DNA from: Rhipicephalus microplus | Lineage: Eukaryota; Arthropoda; Arachnida; Ixodida; Ixodidae | Direction: 5' to 3' | Length of the DNA stretch: 64,000 nt | Assembly (NCBI RefSeq): GCF_043290135.1 | Contig: NC_134707.1 | Coordinates: 82,106,987-82,170,986, forward strand | In this document: positions 49,724-59,744 of the stretch, piece after piece | How the letters are laid out: each line of letters begins with the position of its first letter | Numbering within the stretch: the first letter of the stretch is position 1 | Translations under genes and position numbers: made by a program | The notes under the pieces: generated by a model | The model's database searches: none | The model's input: only the letters and a program-made list of their open reading frames with translations | What the model was told of the DNA's origin: nothing

Positions 49724-49800
49724 ATGCGGCGATGGCGTAGTGGTTAGAGCATCCGCCTCGCATGCAAGAGGTCCGTGGTTCAAATCCCGGTACCGCGCAG
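49724..49800 (+). promoter_or_regulatory. tRNA-derived pol III promoter at the 5' end of the RTE LINE
   Basis: A box tggcgtagtgg (49733-49743) and B box ggttcaaatcc (49777-49787), 33 bp apart as in tRNA genes. The remainder has tRNA-like arms (gcgg/ccgc ends, cctc/gagg anticodon-arm pairing) but the T arm does not pair properly, so this is a tRNA relic used as a promoter and not a working tRNA gene. Confidence 0.75.
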
Positions 49801-50089
49801 TTCCCAACCGGATTAAAAAAAAATCCGCGTGTTGATGGAACTGCATTAAGAGGCCTGGGGTGCGGCCTCACCGGCAAACACCGCCGAGAACGCACTCCCT
49901 CACCAGAGAAGGATTGGCCACCCTGGTGCAGTATCTGGCCACTACCTCCCACATGCTTACGTCAAATAACTCACGGCCCTCAGTCCCCAGCAGCTGCAAA
50001 GCAACTGACCGCGGCGGCGGTCAGATCTGCAACGCAGCAGAGGGTGCTAAGAATCTCTGGATCCGGACAGGCCGCCATTGGAACCTGAA

Positions 50090-52891
50090 CTTCGCAACGT
50101 TTAATGCTAGAACCTTATCTAGTGAGGGCAGTCTAGCTGTACTATTCGAGGAGCTAGAGGGTGTTAAATGGGATATAATAGGGCTCAGTGAGGTTAGGAG
50201 GACAGATGAGGCCTATACGGTGCTACAGAATGGGCACGTCCTTTGCTACAGGGGCTTGGCGGACAGAAGAGAACTGGGAGTGGGGTTCCTAATTCACAGA
50301 AACATAGCTGGCAACATAGAGGAATACTATAGCATTAATGAAAGGGTGGTAGATATCGTAATTGAACTGAATAAAAATACAAAATGAAGGTAGTACAGGC
50401 TTACGCGCCTACATCCAGCCATGATGACGCTTCAGTTGAAAGCTTCTATGAAGACGTGGAATCGGCAATGAGTAAGGTAAAAACACAGTATACTATAGTG
50501 ATGGGCGACTTTAATGCAAAGGTAGGGAAGAAGCAGGCTGGAGACCAGGCAGTAGGAGATTATGGCATCGGTACTAGAAACGCCAGAGGAGAGCTACTAG
50601 TAGAATTCGCAGAACGCAATAATTCACGGATTTTGAATACCTTCTACCGAAAACGAGAAAACCGCAAGTGGACATGGAGGAGCCCTAATGGCGAAAATAA
50701 GAACGAAATAGACTTTATAATGAGTGCACACCCAGGAATCGTGCAGGATGTGGAAGTGATTGGCAAGGTACGATGCAGTGACCATAGAATGGTACGGTCT
50801 CGAATTCGCCTAGACTTGAAGAAGGAACGACAGAGACTGATACGCAAGAAGCCAATCAATCAGCTAGCACTAAGAGGGAAAGTACAGGAATTCAGAGTGT
50901 CGTTGCAGAACAGGTACTCGGCTCTTAGTGAGGAAACCAACCTTAGCGTAGATACAATGAATGATAATCTGACGAGTATCATTACGGAGTGTGCAGTGGA
51001 AGTTGGAGGCAGGGTAGTTAGACAGAACACTGGCAAGCTTTCCCAGGAAACGAAGAACCTAATTAAGAAGCGTCAAATCATGAAAGTGTCAAGTACAAGA
51101 GACAAAATAGAACTGGCAGAGCTTTCGAAGTTGATTAATAGACGTAAGGTATGCGATGTAAGAAGGTATAACATGGAGAGAATTGAACACGCTCTGAAAA
51201 ACGGAGGAAGTGTCAAAGCATTGAAGAGGAAACTTGGGATAGGCAAAAGTCGGATGTATGCACTAAGGGACAAAGAAGGCAAAATAACTACCAATATGGA
51301 TAGGATAGTTAAAATAGCGGAGGAGTTCTACAGAGATCTGTACAGTAGCCCAGACAACCATGACCTTAATACTATAAGAACTAGCAGTAACCCAGATTAC
51401 ACCCCACCAGTAATGATAGAAGAAGTCAGAAAAGCTTTGGAGAGCATGCAAAGGGACAAAGCTGCTGGTGAGGATCAGGTAACATCAGATCTGCTGAAAG
51501 ATGGAGGACAGATTGTGTTAGAAAAACTAGCCACCCTGTTTACGAGGTGTCTCCTGACGGGAAGAGTACCAGAGTCTTGGAAGAACGCTAACATCATCTT
51601 AATACATAAGAAAGGAGATGACAAGGACTTGAAGAATTACAGGCCGATCAGCTTGCTCTCTGTAGTATACAAGCTATTTACAAAAGTAATTGCTAACAGA
51701 GTAAAGAAAACATTAGAATTCAATTAACCAAAGGAACAAGCAGGATTTCGAACAGGCTACTCAACAATTGACCACATTCATACTATCAATCAGGTAATAG
51801 AGAAATGCTCAGAGTATAACCAGCCCCTATACATAGCCTTCATAGATTACGAGAAGGCGTTTGATTCAGTAGAAATATCAGCCGTCATGCAAACACTGCG
51901 GAATCAGGGTGTAGATGAAGTATATATAAATATTCTGGAAGAAATCTACAGGGGATCAACTGCTACCATAGTGCTTCATAAAGAAAGCAACAGAATACCA
52001 ATCAAGAAGGGTGTAAGGCAGGGGGACACAATTTCCCCAATGCTATTTACCGCGTGCTTACAGGAGGTTTTCAGAAGCCTAGAATGGGAACAGTTAGGGA
52101 TAAGAGTCAATGGAGAATACCTTAGTAACCTGCGCTTCGCCGATGACATTGCATTACTGAGTAACTCGGGGGACGAATTACAACTCATGATTACGGAGTT
52201 AGACAAGGAGAGCAGAAAGGTGGGTCTTAAAATTAATCTGCAGAAAACGAAAGTAATGTACAACAACCTCGGCAAGGAGCAGCGCTTCGAGATAGGTAAT
52301 AGTGCACTTGAAGTTGTAAAAGACTATGTCTACTTAGGGCAGGTAATAACCGCAGAGCCGAACCACGAGATTGAAGTAACTAGAAGAATAAGAATGGGGT
52401 GGAGCACATTCGGCAAGCACTCTCAAATTATGACAGGTAGATTGCCACTATCCCTCAAGAGGAAGGTATATAACAGCTGTATCTTGCCGGTACTTAGCTA
52501 CGGAGCAGAAACTTGGAGACTTACAAAGAGGGTTCAGCTTAAATTGAGGACGACGCAGCGAGCAATGGAGAGAAAAATGGTAGGTGTAACCTTAAGAGAC
52601 AAGAAGAGAGCAGAGTGGATTAGGGAACAAACGGGGGTTAAGGATATCATAGCTGAAATCAAGAAGAAGAAATGGACATGGGCAGGGCATGTAGCGCGTA
52701 GACAGGATAACCGCTGGTCATTAAGGGTAACTGACTGGATTCCCAGAGAAGGGAAGCGGGTTAGGGGGAGGCAGAAGGTTAGGTGGGCAGATGAGATTAA
52801 GAAGTTTGCGGGTATAAATTGGCAGCAGCAAGCACAGGACCGGGTTAACTGGCGGAACATGGGAGAGGCCTTTGTCCTGCAGTGGACGTAG
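50090..52891 (+). pseudogene. RTE ORF (endonuclease and reverse transcriptase), one shift and one stop
   Basis: Endonuclease start near TFNARTL (about 50098), with EVRRTDEAY, VMGDFNAKVG and SDHRMVRSRI. RT with DKAAGEDQ, NYRPISLLS, DYEKAFDSV, GVRQGDTISPMLF and LRFADDIALLS (YxDD-type tetrad FADD, about 52135-52150). C-terminal region includes WAGHVARR. The frame changes at about 50384 (two frames overlap by a few bases around an A-rich aaatacaaaatga), and one in-frame TAA occurs at 51725-51727 (probably from CAA). Otherwise open to 52891, so this is a recent, nearly intact copy. Confidence 0.85.
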
Positions 52892-52928
52892 TCAAGCTGA
52901 TGATGATGATGATGATGTATGGTTTCAG

Positions 52929-54019
52929 GGTTGTTATCCCGTCCCCCCTTCGGGAATCACTGCTCGAAGAACTGAACCTAGGCCATCCCGTCATTGTGCG
53001 AAGCAAAGAGTTAGCTCGCAGCTACATGGGGTGGCCGCCAATTGATGCATATTTAGAGACAAAGGTACGAAGTTGCCAAACCTGCCAGGAACAACAGATT
53101 GATCCATGTAAGGCACCTCTGCAGCCTGGCCATGGCCAACCGCACCATAGAGGCGAATTCTCTTGGATTTTTTGGGGTCTTTTCATGTAACTATGTTTTT
53201 GGTGGTGGTAGATGCCCACTCAAAGGGTCCGGAAGTGTTCTTATGCAAAGCACAACGTCCGAGCGTACTGTGGCCTGCTTGCGCGAACTTTTCTGCAGAT
53301 TTGGAATGCAGGAGATGGTGGTGTCCGACAATGGACCACAACTGGTGTCCGAAGAGTTCAAGGCGTTCATGCGGGACGTCGGGGCCAGACATGTCGTGAG
53401 AGCCCATTATCATCAAAGTACAAATGACCTGGCGGAGTGGTCCGTGCAAACGTTCAAGTATGTTCGGCGCAAGTCACCGCCCGGTGAGTCTGTCGAAGAA
53501 ACAGTTCACAACTTTTTATTACCATACGGAAACACGCCTCATCCAACAACTGGAGAAGCTCCTGCTAACCTGTTAATGGTTAGGAGATTTCACACCAGAC
53601 TGGATGCCATGGAGCCTACAGTGGAGGGGAAGGTGTTGCACAGTCAATTGACCGAAATGCAGTAGCGGAAGAGCAACAGAAACTGTTTTTGTATGAATGA
53701 CGGTGTTCTAGTCAGAAATTACAGAGGCTCCCCCAAGTGGGTCCGTGGAACCTTGCTAAAGAAGACTGGCCCGGTCTCTTATAAAGTCATAGTCACTACC
53801 CCCAGAGGCAAGTTCATCTGGCGCCGACATTTCGAAGGCACGGGCACTCCGACGACACTAAATGTATCGGAGCCAGACATCACGGAGGGGTTTCTGGCCC
53901 ACCCTCAAAGCCAGGCTGGTGACCAGTCAACGTCGGAAGAGCCTGTACACATGGAGGCTGGATCTCTAGCGCCCGCTCCTGCATCGGAGACACCCGCACC
54001 GAAACGGCGCTACCCGTGA
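52929..54019 (+). pseudogene. Mag-type integrase and C-terminal tail, broken
   Basis: Resumes after the RTE insertion. HHCC finger (52950-53090, ending SCQTCQEQQ), core with VVDAHSK, VVSDNGPQ and a Glu in LAEWSVQTF (53190-53460), then a GPVSYKV-type GPY/F module and a Pro/Thr-rich tail (53693-54019). Frame changes near 53180 and a TAG near 53663 break it. Confidence 0.75.
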
Positions 54020-54108
54020 AGGCAACGTCGTCCACCTGGTCAATACGAATCCCGTTTTTAAATATTGTATAAGGATACAAATTCACCCTCTAAATAAAAG
54101 AGGAGGAG

Positions 54109-54294
54109 TGTTGTGTTAACATCGCCCATAGAGCGATAGCAGCGGCCCGACTATCGCAACCGTTGACTATATAAACCCAGACATGTGGCCGCGCAGCCGT
54201 TGTCCACTGTGCGCTGGCATGGAATAAACCCCTTCCAGTACTGCTTCCTTAGTCTTCTTTCAGCGGCGGTTTTCAACCCCGACGAAACACGACA
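54109..54294 (+). repeat. 3' LTR of the Mag-type element
   Basis: Starts tgttgtgttaac, with the same tatataaa and aataaa landmarks, and ends cacgaca. Preceded by the purine tract at 54096-54108. Confidence 0.85.
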
Positions 54295-54832
54295 GTTCTT
54301 GTCGGAAATCTGCTCACCAATAACTGGTTGTTATTTTGAACACCCCCTTTTTGGAGTTGGACTTCACATAAATCTAGAGGGTAGTCTTCTTCCCTTGTCC
54401 ATCTTGGTTTGGATCGCTCAATATCGATGTCAGCATTATAAGCCTCGATATGTGCATGACGTCTCCATTGGCTTAGGCCAACTTTTGACGTGAAGGATCT
54501 GTCGCATTCAGGGCAGGCGTAGTGGTCTATCTCATTGTCTGGAACTGTGTTTGTTGCCACCATCATCGTATCACCACTAATGTGTGTGAGCGGAGGAATT
54601 CCAGCGGAGACACCCTCGCAGAACGCATGGTTCTCACTTCCACTCTCAGATTCAGAGTCCGAGTATAGGTCGGCGGTAAGATCCGCTGACCTCCTGGTCT
54701 TGCGCCCTTGCTCCGCCATTCTGACCCTTTGTTGCCGCCGGCAGGTCCGTGCGCAACCGCCGTGGTCCACACAGAAGGCACTTGAGAGCTGGATGGGGCT
54801 GTGCCGACAAACAAGCCTGACGGCCAACGAGT
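54295..54832 (-). pseudogene. R2-clade relic, N-terminal zinc finger and Myb region (unit B, right fragment)
   Basis: N-terminal portion in the best frame (54273-54854). It contains CPECDRSFTSKVGLSQWRRH, a C2H2-type finger in which the first His position reads Trp. It is followed by KPRWTREED, a Myb-like start. Finger plus Myb is the DNA-targeting module of R2-type elements. The preceding stretch is Ser/Glu/Asp-rich. Separated from the rest of its gene by the 14.5-kb LTR insertion. Confidence 0.7.
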
Positions 54833-54847
54833 TTACCGACGCAGATA

Positions 54848-55086
54848 ACCTCACCGCGGTGGTCTAGTGGCTAAGGTACTCGGCTGCTGACCCGCAGGTC
54901 GTGGGATCGAATCCCGGCTGTGGCGGCTGCATTTCCAATGGAGGTGGAAGTGTTGTAGGCCCGTGTGCTCAGATTTGGGTGCACGTTAAAGAACCCCAGG
55001 TGGTCTAAATTTCCGGAGCCCTCCACTACGGCGTCTCTCATGAACATATGGTGGTTTTGTGATATGAAACCCCACATATCAATCAA
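54848..55086 (+). mobile_element. tRNA-derived SINE, Ruka-like (unit C copy, best preserved)
   Basis: The best-preserved SINE of the three, 239 bp. The A box is tggtctagtgg (54860-54870) and the B box ggatcgaatcc is near 54904-54914. Both match pol III consensus well at the usual spacing. The target duplication ttaccgacgcagata / ttaccgatgcagata lies at 54833-54847 and 55087-55101. Confidence 0.85.
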
Positions 55087-55164
55087 TTACCGATGCAGAT
55101 AAACGCCGAGTTTCATCATTGAGTGACAGCGTCATCCGGATTTGGCAAGAGCACCACATGGGGT

Positions 55165-55830
55165 CCCCCCCTCAACTCTGACGCATGGCGACGTTGTAAA
55201 ATGCCTAGAAGACAATTTCGACCCTCAAGCAAACGAAATAGTCGCAATTTATTCCTTATTCATCTGAAGGCAAGAAGAGCAAGAAAGCATCCAGGATTGC
55301 ATTGCTGATCGGAGAAGACTAGCTGTAAATTGCAATTTCAAAACAAAACTTGGCCGTATGTTGCGGGACTGAATCATTTGCTGGATTCAGTATGATGATG
55401 CGTGCCGGTGCTTGCTGGTTCACACGAAGTTGACTCGTGACGAGGCCGAAGCATTTGGCTTATCTTCTGAAGAAGCGAACGAAGACGCTCGTGACATGCA
55501 AGCTCTATACGAAATGATTGCAGGTGGTGGCATCATTATGGTACAGAAGCAACAGTGAGGAAGGAAGTCCAGGAGGAACAATCACCTGAGAAGTTCTAGT
55601 CTCTCCTGGGACAGATGCAAAGAGCCACATACAACCGGGTCGTGTCAGCGTCGCAGTTCCATCTGTCATCAATGTGACAACAGAGGGCATCTTGCTAGGA
55701 CGTTAGTGGTCGACGGAACGGAATGCGGAGATACGGAATGCGAAGATGATGAAGAGATTTTATATGCTCTAGTCGCACACAGTTCGACCACTTAGCGCAG
55801 CCAATTGAGCGCACCTTAACGTGCGAAGGC
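55165..55830 (+). pseudogene. Relic of a Mag/Ty3-type gag gene (unit C)
   Basis: Same relic in unit C. This copy keeps an intact knuckle start (CHQCDNRGHLART, near 55665-55705) where unit B has lost a cysteine. Other parts contain extra stops. Comparing the three copies would allow the ancestral gag to be classified. Confidence 0.55.
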
Positions 55831-56590
55831 CATCGACTGCGAACGAATTAGTTTTTTCGCTATCAACCTACTGATTCTGATGCCAATTTCAATCAACGTG
55901 CGCCGGGATTGTTCCGCTAGTACATACGTACAAAGCAGTGTTGTATAGTACTCAAATACTCATACTGGTCTATCGGTTAACGAAAAAGAACGAACAAGCC
56001 GGCCAACAACAACAACAACAACAACAAAAAGACAGGTCCCTGTCTATTGACCGGCTCGTCGGTCCTTTTTTGTTGGCCTGCTCTTCTCTGTTATGTGTTC
56101 GATTAAATTGCCTTTGACGAAATGAGCTCTCTCAGTGTTGTATAAACTTTGTTTCTTCGGAAAACAAAAGTTTGCGACCATGGCGGCTTTTTTCAAGGGG
56201 TCTGAGTAGAAAACGGGCTTAGGTGTACCATGAAGTACAACAGCTTTTATTATTGTCTGTCTGGTCAATTTTGCCTTTGTAAACCGTAGTGAAGCTTCAA
56301 ATTTGTCTTACTCTGATGGTGTAGAAGTAAGCACCGAGGGCGAGTTTGTCTCTACCACTTACACATTAGTCAGCCTAGTCTAGGTTGTTCGCAGACTGGT
56401 AATGTTTGTCTTTTTAGCGTTTTTCCTAATGGGCAGAGCCTATTTGATCCGACCTTTGTCGATCCAATCTACAGCTTTTTAATTTGATTTATTTCGCCAA
56501 GGTTTGTTGCTTTATAACTCTATTTTAGCTAATGAGGCAATGAAGCGGAAGGCACGAATACTGTTATTTACTCAGCGTATAGTCAGAAAC
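55830..56590. other. Unit C spacer with foldback and short CAA repeat
   Basis: Corresponds to 6960-7690 and 25200-25960. It contains the same foldback, here with a small expanded (caa)n run at about 56007-56025. No gene was seen. Confidence 0.5.
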
Positions 56591-57404
56591 ACGCATTTAT
56601 TCGCGTCGTCAGAAAGTGCGTTTGTGGTGTTCATTCGTCGTGCTGGGCTTATGGGAGCGAATCAGATTTATAGGCCGGTACATCGTATCGACCACGCCAT
56701 GGGCGCGTATACACCGCACGAAAGTCATCGCACTAATCGAGGCGTTACGTCACATAAAGAACAAGAGCTCGGCTGCCGCCGTCCGTGTATACACAGATTT
56801 CTTGTCCCCGCTGCTGGCACTCTCATGGTTCTGAACTACTGACCCGAGAATCTGAAAAACTAAAGGTTAGCCTGCGGGATATCTCCCCTGCCGCCTCAAT
56901 TGCGCTATATACCACGTGCTAGGGCATCCGGCACTTTTTGGTAAAAAACTGGCGGATATTCCCGCTGCACATGTGGCCCGATCGGGTTACATGCGGCAGG
57001 CTCCCCTCACTCCGAGGGTGGTTTGAGAAGGCAGAAACTTCGGCGTTGGGATCTCGACTAGACGGAGCGTAACGCCGACACTGACTTTTTGAAATGGGTT
57101 CCCCGCGTCTTAGATGCAGCTCTTTAGTTTTCATCTAACAAAGCCCTCGTCACCTTTCTAACGGGGCATGGTCGGTTCCGTCTCTATTTTCACAGGTTTA
57201 ACCTGCTTCCGGAAGCGGTCTGTTCGTGTGGCGCAGTTTGCGATGGAACTGATCATCATCTGAATTATTGTCCCCTAACCCGACAGTTCGCAACACAAAT
57301 ACAGCCACGCGCTGTTTACTAGCAGAGAGGTGTGCGTCTCTGCCACGATACGCAAAGAACCGCACGCTGATCATTAATTGTTAGGCTTGTAGGAGACCCC
57401 ATTC
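56590..57404 (+). pseudogene. LINE C-terminal relic: RNase H plus zinc finger (unit C)
   Basis: Same relic without the 248-bp insertion, so the region reading into the zinc finger (about 57150-57300) is continuous. Frames change repeatedly. It is cut off at 57404 by the LTR-retrotransposon relic. Confidence 0.6.
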
Positions 57405-59340
57405 TGTCACGAAAGACGGCGACGCCAACACGGTCCCGAAGGCGCCACTGCTTGGAACTGCGCAACTCCGCCGGGAAGGTCACCAGCCGTTTGGTAGCGT
57501 AGGTTCCTTAGCTCGCGATTGCTTCTGCGCAGAGCTGATAGACGAGCGGACGAGACGATGGTGAGTTAAACAAGGTTTATGTACAGCATATATACAGAGG
57601 CGTTACAAATTCGACACTGGGGCCGACAGCTTAGAGACTCGGGCAGCCGAGCTTTTTCCTCTGACACACAGGTCTACTGCTCGTAACGCGCCGCGGGGCT
57701 TTTTTATATGCACCGGGAGGATTCTTTGAGTAATCAAATGTCCAACCAGAAGCGCCGCTGGCCGTGAGGTGAGAATCCTCTAATGGGGTCACCGCTGGGC
57801 CGTGTCATTCTCATCGAATCCGGAGCCGCTGCGCTGCACGTGTCTGCACCCAAGGACGAGTGACGTCGCCACGCATTGCGTCAGACTCTCCAAACAGGAA
57901 GGCGCCTATTGCTTCGACAGGCTCACTGGCCTGCGCGACAGAACGGCAACGCCACGTGATGACGCCGTTGAGTTGTTCACGTCAGGTGGGCTCGCGTGCT
58001 TACTTTGACACAGATTGCCTTTTCAGAGGCATGGACGTTCGGTGTGGACTCGCAGCCATAACAGCCCCCCTGCCGCCAGACAATGGGCCGGAAAGACGAG
58101 CTGCTTCCACGTGGCTCAGATGTCAGGCGCGCTCGTTCGTCAGGTCCCTCCAGGTGGACCTCCAGGGCCATGGGGAGAATGCAGCTCTTGACTCTGTTCC
58201 GGGAACGCATACCATTCTTGAGGACGGATCCCAGCTCCACTGGCTTGTCGCCACAACTTGTCAACCTGCTTCGTTCGTCTTTTCTGACGATCTTTGGTCT
58301 CAGCACTTGTCGATGGTTCTGCAACTTGTCAAGAACGGTTCGACAACAGACAACACACGACAAAAGCAAGTGCCCTCGGTCACCCGACAGAACATCAGAC
58401 AAAGTATATCAATACATATACCTAGCTGCGTGTCTATCGGAGTTTCGTTCCCTCTACATCAAGAGGCACATGTGGGACACAAGACTTAATATGAGAACTC
58501 AATTTTTTACGCGTACAACAACCTAACGAATTATAATAGAACATAAAGTTGGCTCCTTGAGCTAATTCTGGACGAGAGCGCTCAGCTAAGGCCGTGATGA
58601 GGACAAAATTTTGCTCCGAATCGCCAGCGAGAAATCGAAAGGTGGAGAAGGTACTGACTGAGCGCACGGCTCAGTGCGTCTGCATTAGCGTTTAGCTTTC
58701 CTTTTTGTAGCGAACGTCAAAGCTGTGCTGTTGGAGTATCATGCTCCACCTCAGTTACCGGCCACTTTTAGGCGACATGTTATTTAAACAGGTTAGAGGA
58801 CAGTGGTCCGTTTCGGACCACAAACCTCAAATCGGAGACATAACAAGCTAGCTTTTGAACGGCCCACACGAGGCAAGCGCATTCCTTTTCAGAGGTACTG
58901 TATGCCTCATCCCTGCCGCTGAGTTTTTGACTTAAATACAAAACCGGCCTTTTGTTACCAGCACTGTCTTCCTGGCACAATACAGCTCCCATGCCGCGAT
59001 CACTCGCGTCGCATTGAATCACAAATCTCTCAAAGAAATCGGCTGTCATGAGAACGGGCTTTTCGCTTAGGGCCTGTTTTAGCTGGCAAAACGCATTCTC
59101 CTTTTTTGAGTCCCATACTACTTTAACCGGCTCGGATTTTCGAACTACGTCAGTTAGAGGGCTGGCAATGCTAGAGTAATTTCACGTAATGCTGATAGTA
59201 TCCAGCCAGGCCCAAGAATGCCCTTATCTCAGATTTTGTGGTTGGTCGTGGATAGTTCACGACGGCGGCTACCTTAATTTCTGAACGTCTACACCGGCCA
59301 CGCCCCAAAACGTGCCGCAGGTAAGCACCTCGCCACACCC
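57405..59340 (-). mobile_element. Gypsy LTR-retrotransposon relic, antisense
   Basis: Begins tgtcacgaaagacgg at 57405, where unit C stops. The first about 650 bp, with tatata and long non-coding GC-rich sequence, is probably an LTR in minus orientation. RT-RNase H coding remains follow at about 58600-59290. Integrase and gag were not found, so the element is internally deleted. A partner LTR on the right is not visible. Confidence 0.6.
58620..59290 (-). pseudogene. Gypsy RT thumb and RNase H relic
   Basis: Read leftward: YPRPTTKSEIRAFLGLAGYY (about 59260-59200, RT thumb), then KQALSEKPVLM, FVIQCDASDRGMGAVLCQED and STSEKECACLVWAVQKL (RNase H, open in 59049-58780). A decayed VRYKKGKLNA-like region follows. 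Several frame changes and stops. This is a different gypsy lineage from the two other LTR elements in the window. Confidence 0.7.
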
Positions 59341-59342
59341 TA

Positions 59343-59375
59343 GGTAGGGTGGCTTGAAGGGGAGGTGTGATGACC
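59343..59375. repeat. Isolated P-like terminal inverted repeat
   Basis: taggtagggtggcttgaagg then ggaggtgtgatga closely resembles the terminal repeat of the P-like transposon (34185 and 37173). No partner end or transposase was found nearby, so this may be a remnant end, possibly of an element into which the CR1-group LINE inserted. Confidence 0.5.
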
Positions 59376-59744
59376 GGGCGGCAAAAGTTGGCTGTCGTTC
59401 GCGTGAATGCCGTAGAGCAGCGCTGTCGTCGGGGGCGCCGTCAGCGAACGTAGCCGTTCTCTGTTCTCGGCAGGGAGAACGGTTCAGTGGAAATGCGTCA
59501 CCAAACTATATAAAACTTTATTTATTTTTATTTAATAATACTGTCAACCCTCCAAGAGGGTCATAACAGAGAGGACGATACAATTACATACATAAAAAAT
59601 GTACAAGGTACATAAAGTTGCGTAACACTCGGCACTTCACAATGAAAACAGGTATTTCATTAATACAATTCAGAATACAAAATAACAATTCAAAATTCAC
59701 TGACATATTCCAAAATAATGGACATGAGGTCGCTTACATCAAAC

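Larger units (their letters stand above)
49724..52914 (+). mobile_element. RTE-type LINE with tRNA-like 5' head
   Basis: A 3191-bp element between perfect 14-bp duplications, atgtatggtttcag (49710-49723 and 52915-52928). It starts with a tRNA-like segment (49724-49800), has a single long ORF with AP endonuclease and RT, and ends in tandem tgatga words (about 52897-52914), the usual RTE tail. A single duplication pair flanks head and body together, so they were inserted as one RNA copy. Confidence 0.85.
39774..54294 (+). mobile_element. Old Mag-type Ty3/gypsy LTR retrotransposon hosting three other elements
   Basis: Bounded by LTRs of 185 and 186 bp (39774-39958 and 54109-54294) that differ at about 25 positions (about 13%), so it is old. 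The target site appears as gctct / gttct on the two sides; unit A has gttct. A primer-site-like tggcgacgaggatggg follows the 5' LTR and a purine tract (aaaagaggaggag) precedes the 3' LTR. Gag and pol pieces are spread over 14.5 kb because a Helentron, a 122-bp foldback and an RTE LINE inserted into them. The native element would be about 4.4 kb. Confidence 0.88.
24185..54810. repeat. Tandem macro-repeat, unit B (about 13.1 kb plus P-like and LTR insertions)
   Basis: Second copy of the unit. It runs without a break from the end of unit A and passes without a break into unit C. The DNA at both junctions is the same sequence, the R2-like 5' end followed by the SINE target, so this is a true head-to-tail arrangement. 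Unit B lacks the I-type LINE and the gypsy element of unit A and preserves both empty sites (near 25230 and 29970). It carries a P-like transposon (34185-37173) and a nested LTR element (39774-54294). Without them it measures about 13.1 kb, close to unit A. Confidence 0.85.
54811..57404. repeat. Tandem macro-repeat, unit C (truncated third copy)
   Basis: Third copy in the same orientation, covering the SINE, gag relic, foldback and RNase H relic. It stops abruptly at 57404, where unrelated LTR-retrotransposon sequence begins. It is clearly more diverged from A and B (roughly 10% by eye in the gag relic). It lacks a 248-bp insertion that A and B share near 8261 and 26533, so it branched off before the A/B duplication. 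Confidence 0.8.

Noticed and set aside
49724..49800. A functional tRNA gene
   Set aside because: Boxes A and B are present but the T arm and anticodon arm do not fold properly, and the segment is inside the target duplication of an RTE LINE.
54848..54930. A functional tRNA gene in the SINE heads
   Set aside because: The head lacks a proper acceptor stem and continues into a SINE body flanked by target duplications.
57802..58526. Overlapping open frames of 140-209 codons in the gypsy relic
   Set aside because: They lie in LTR-like or unassigned GC-rich sequence, overlap on both strands and show no conserved domain.
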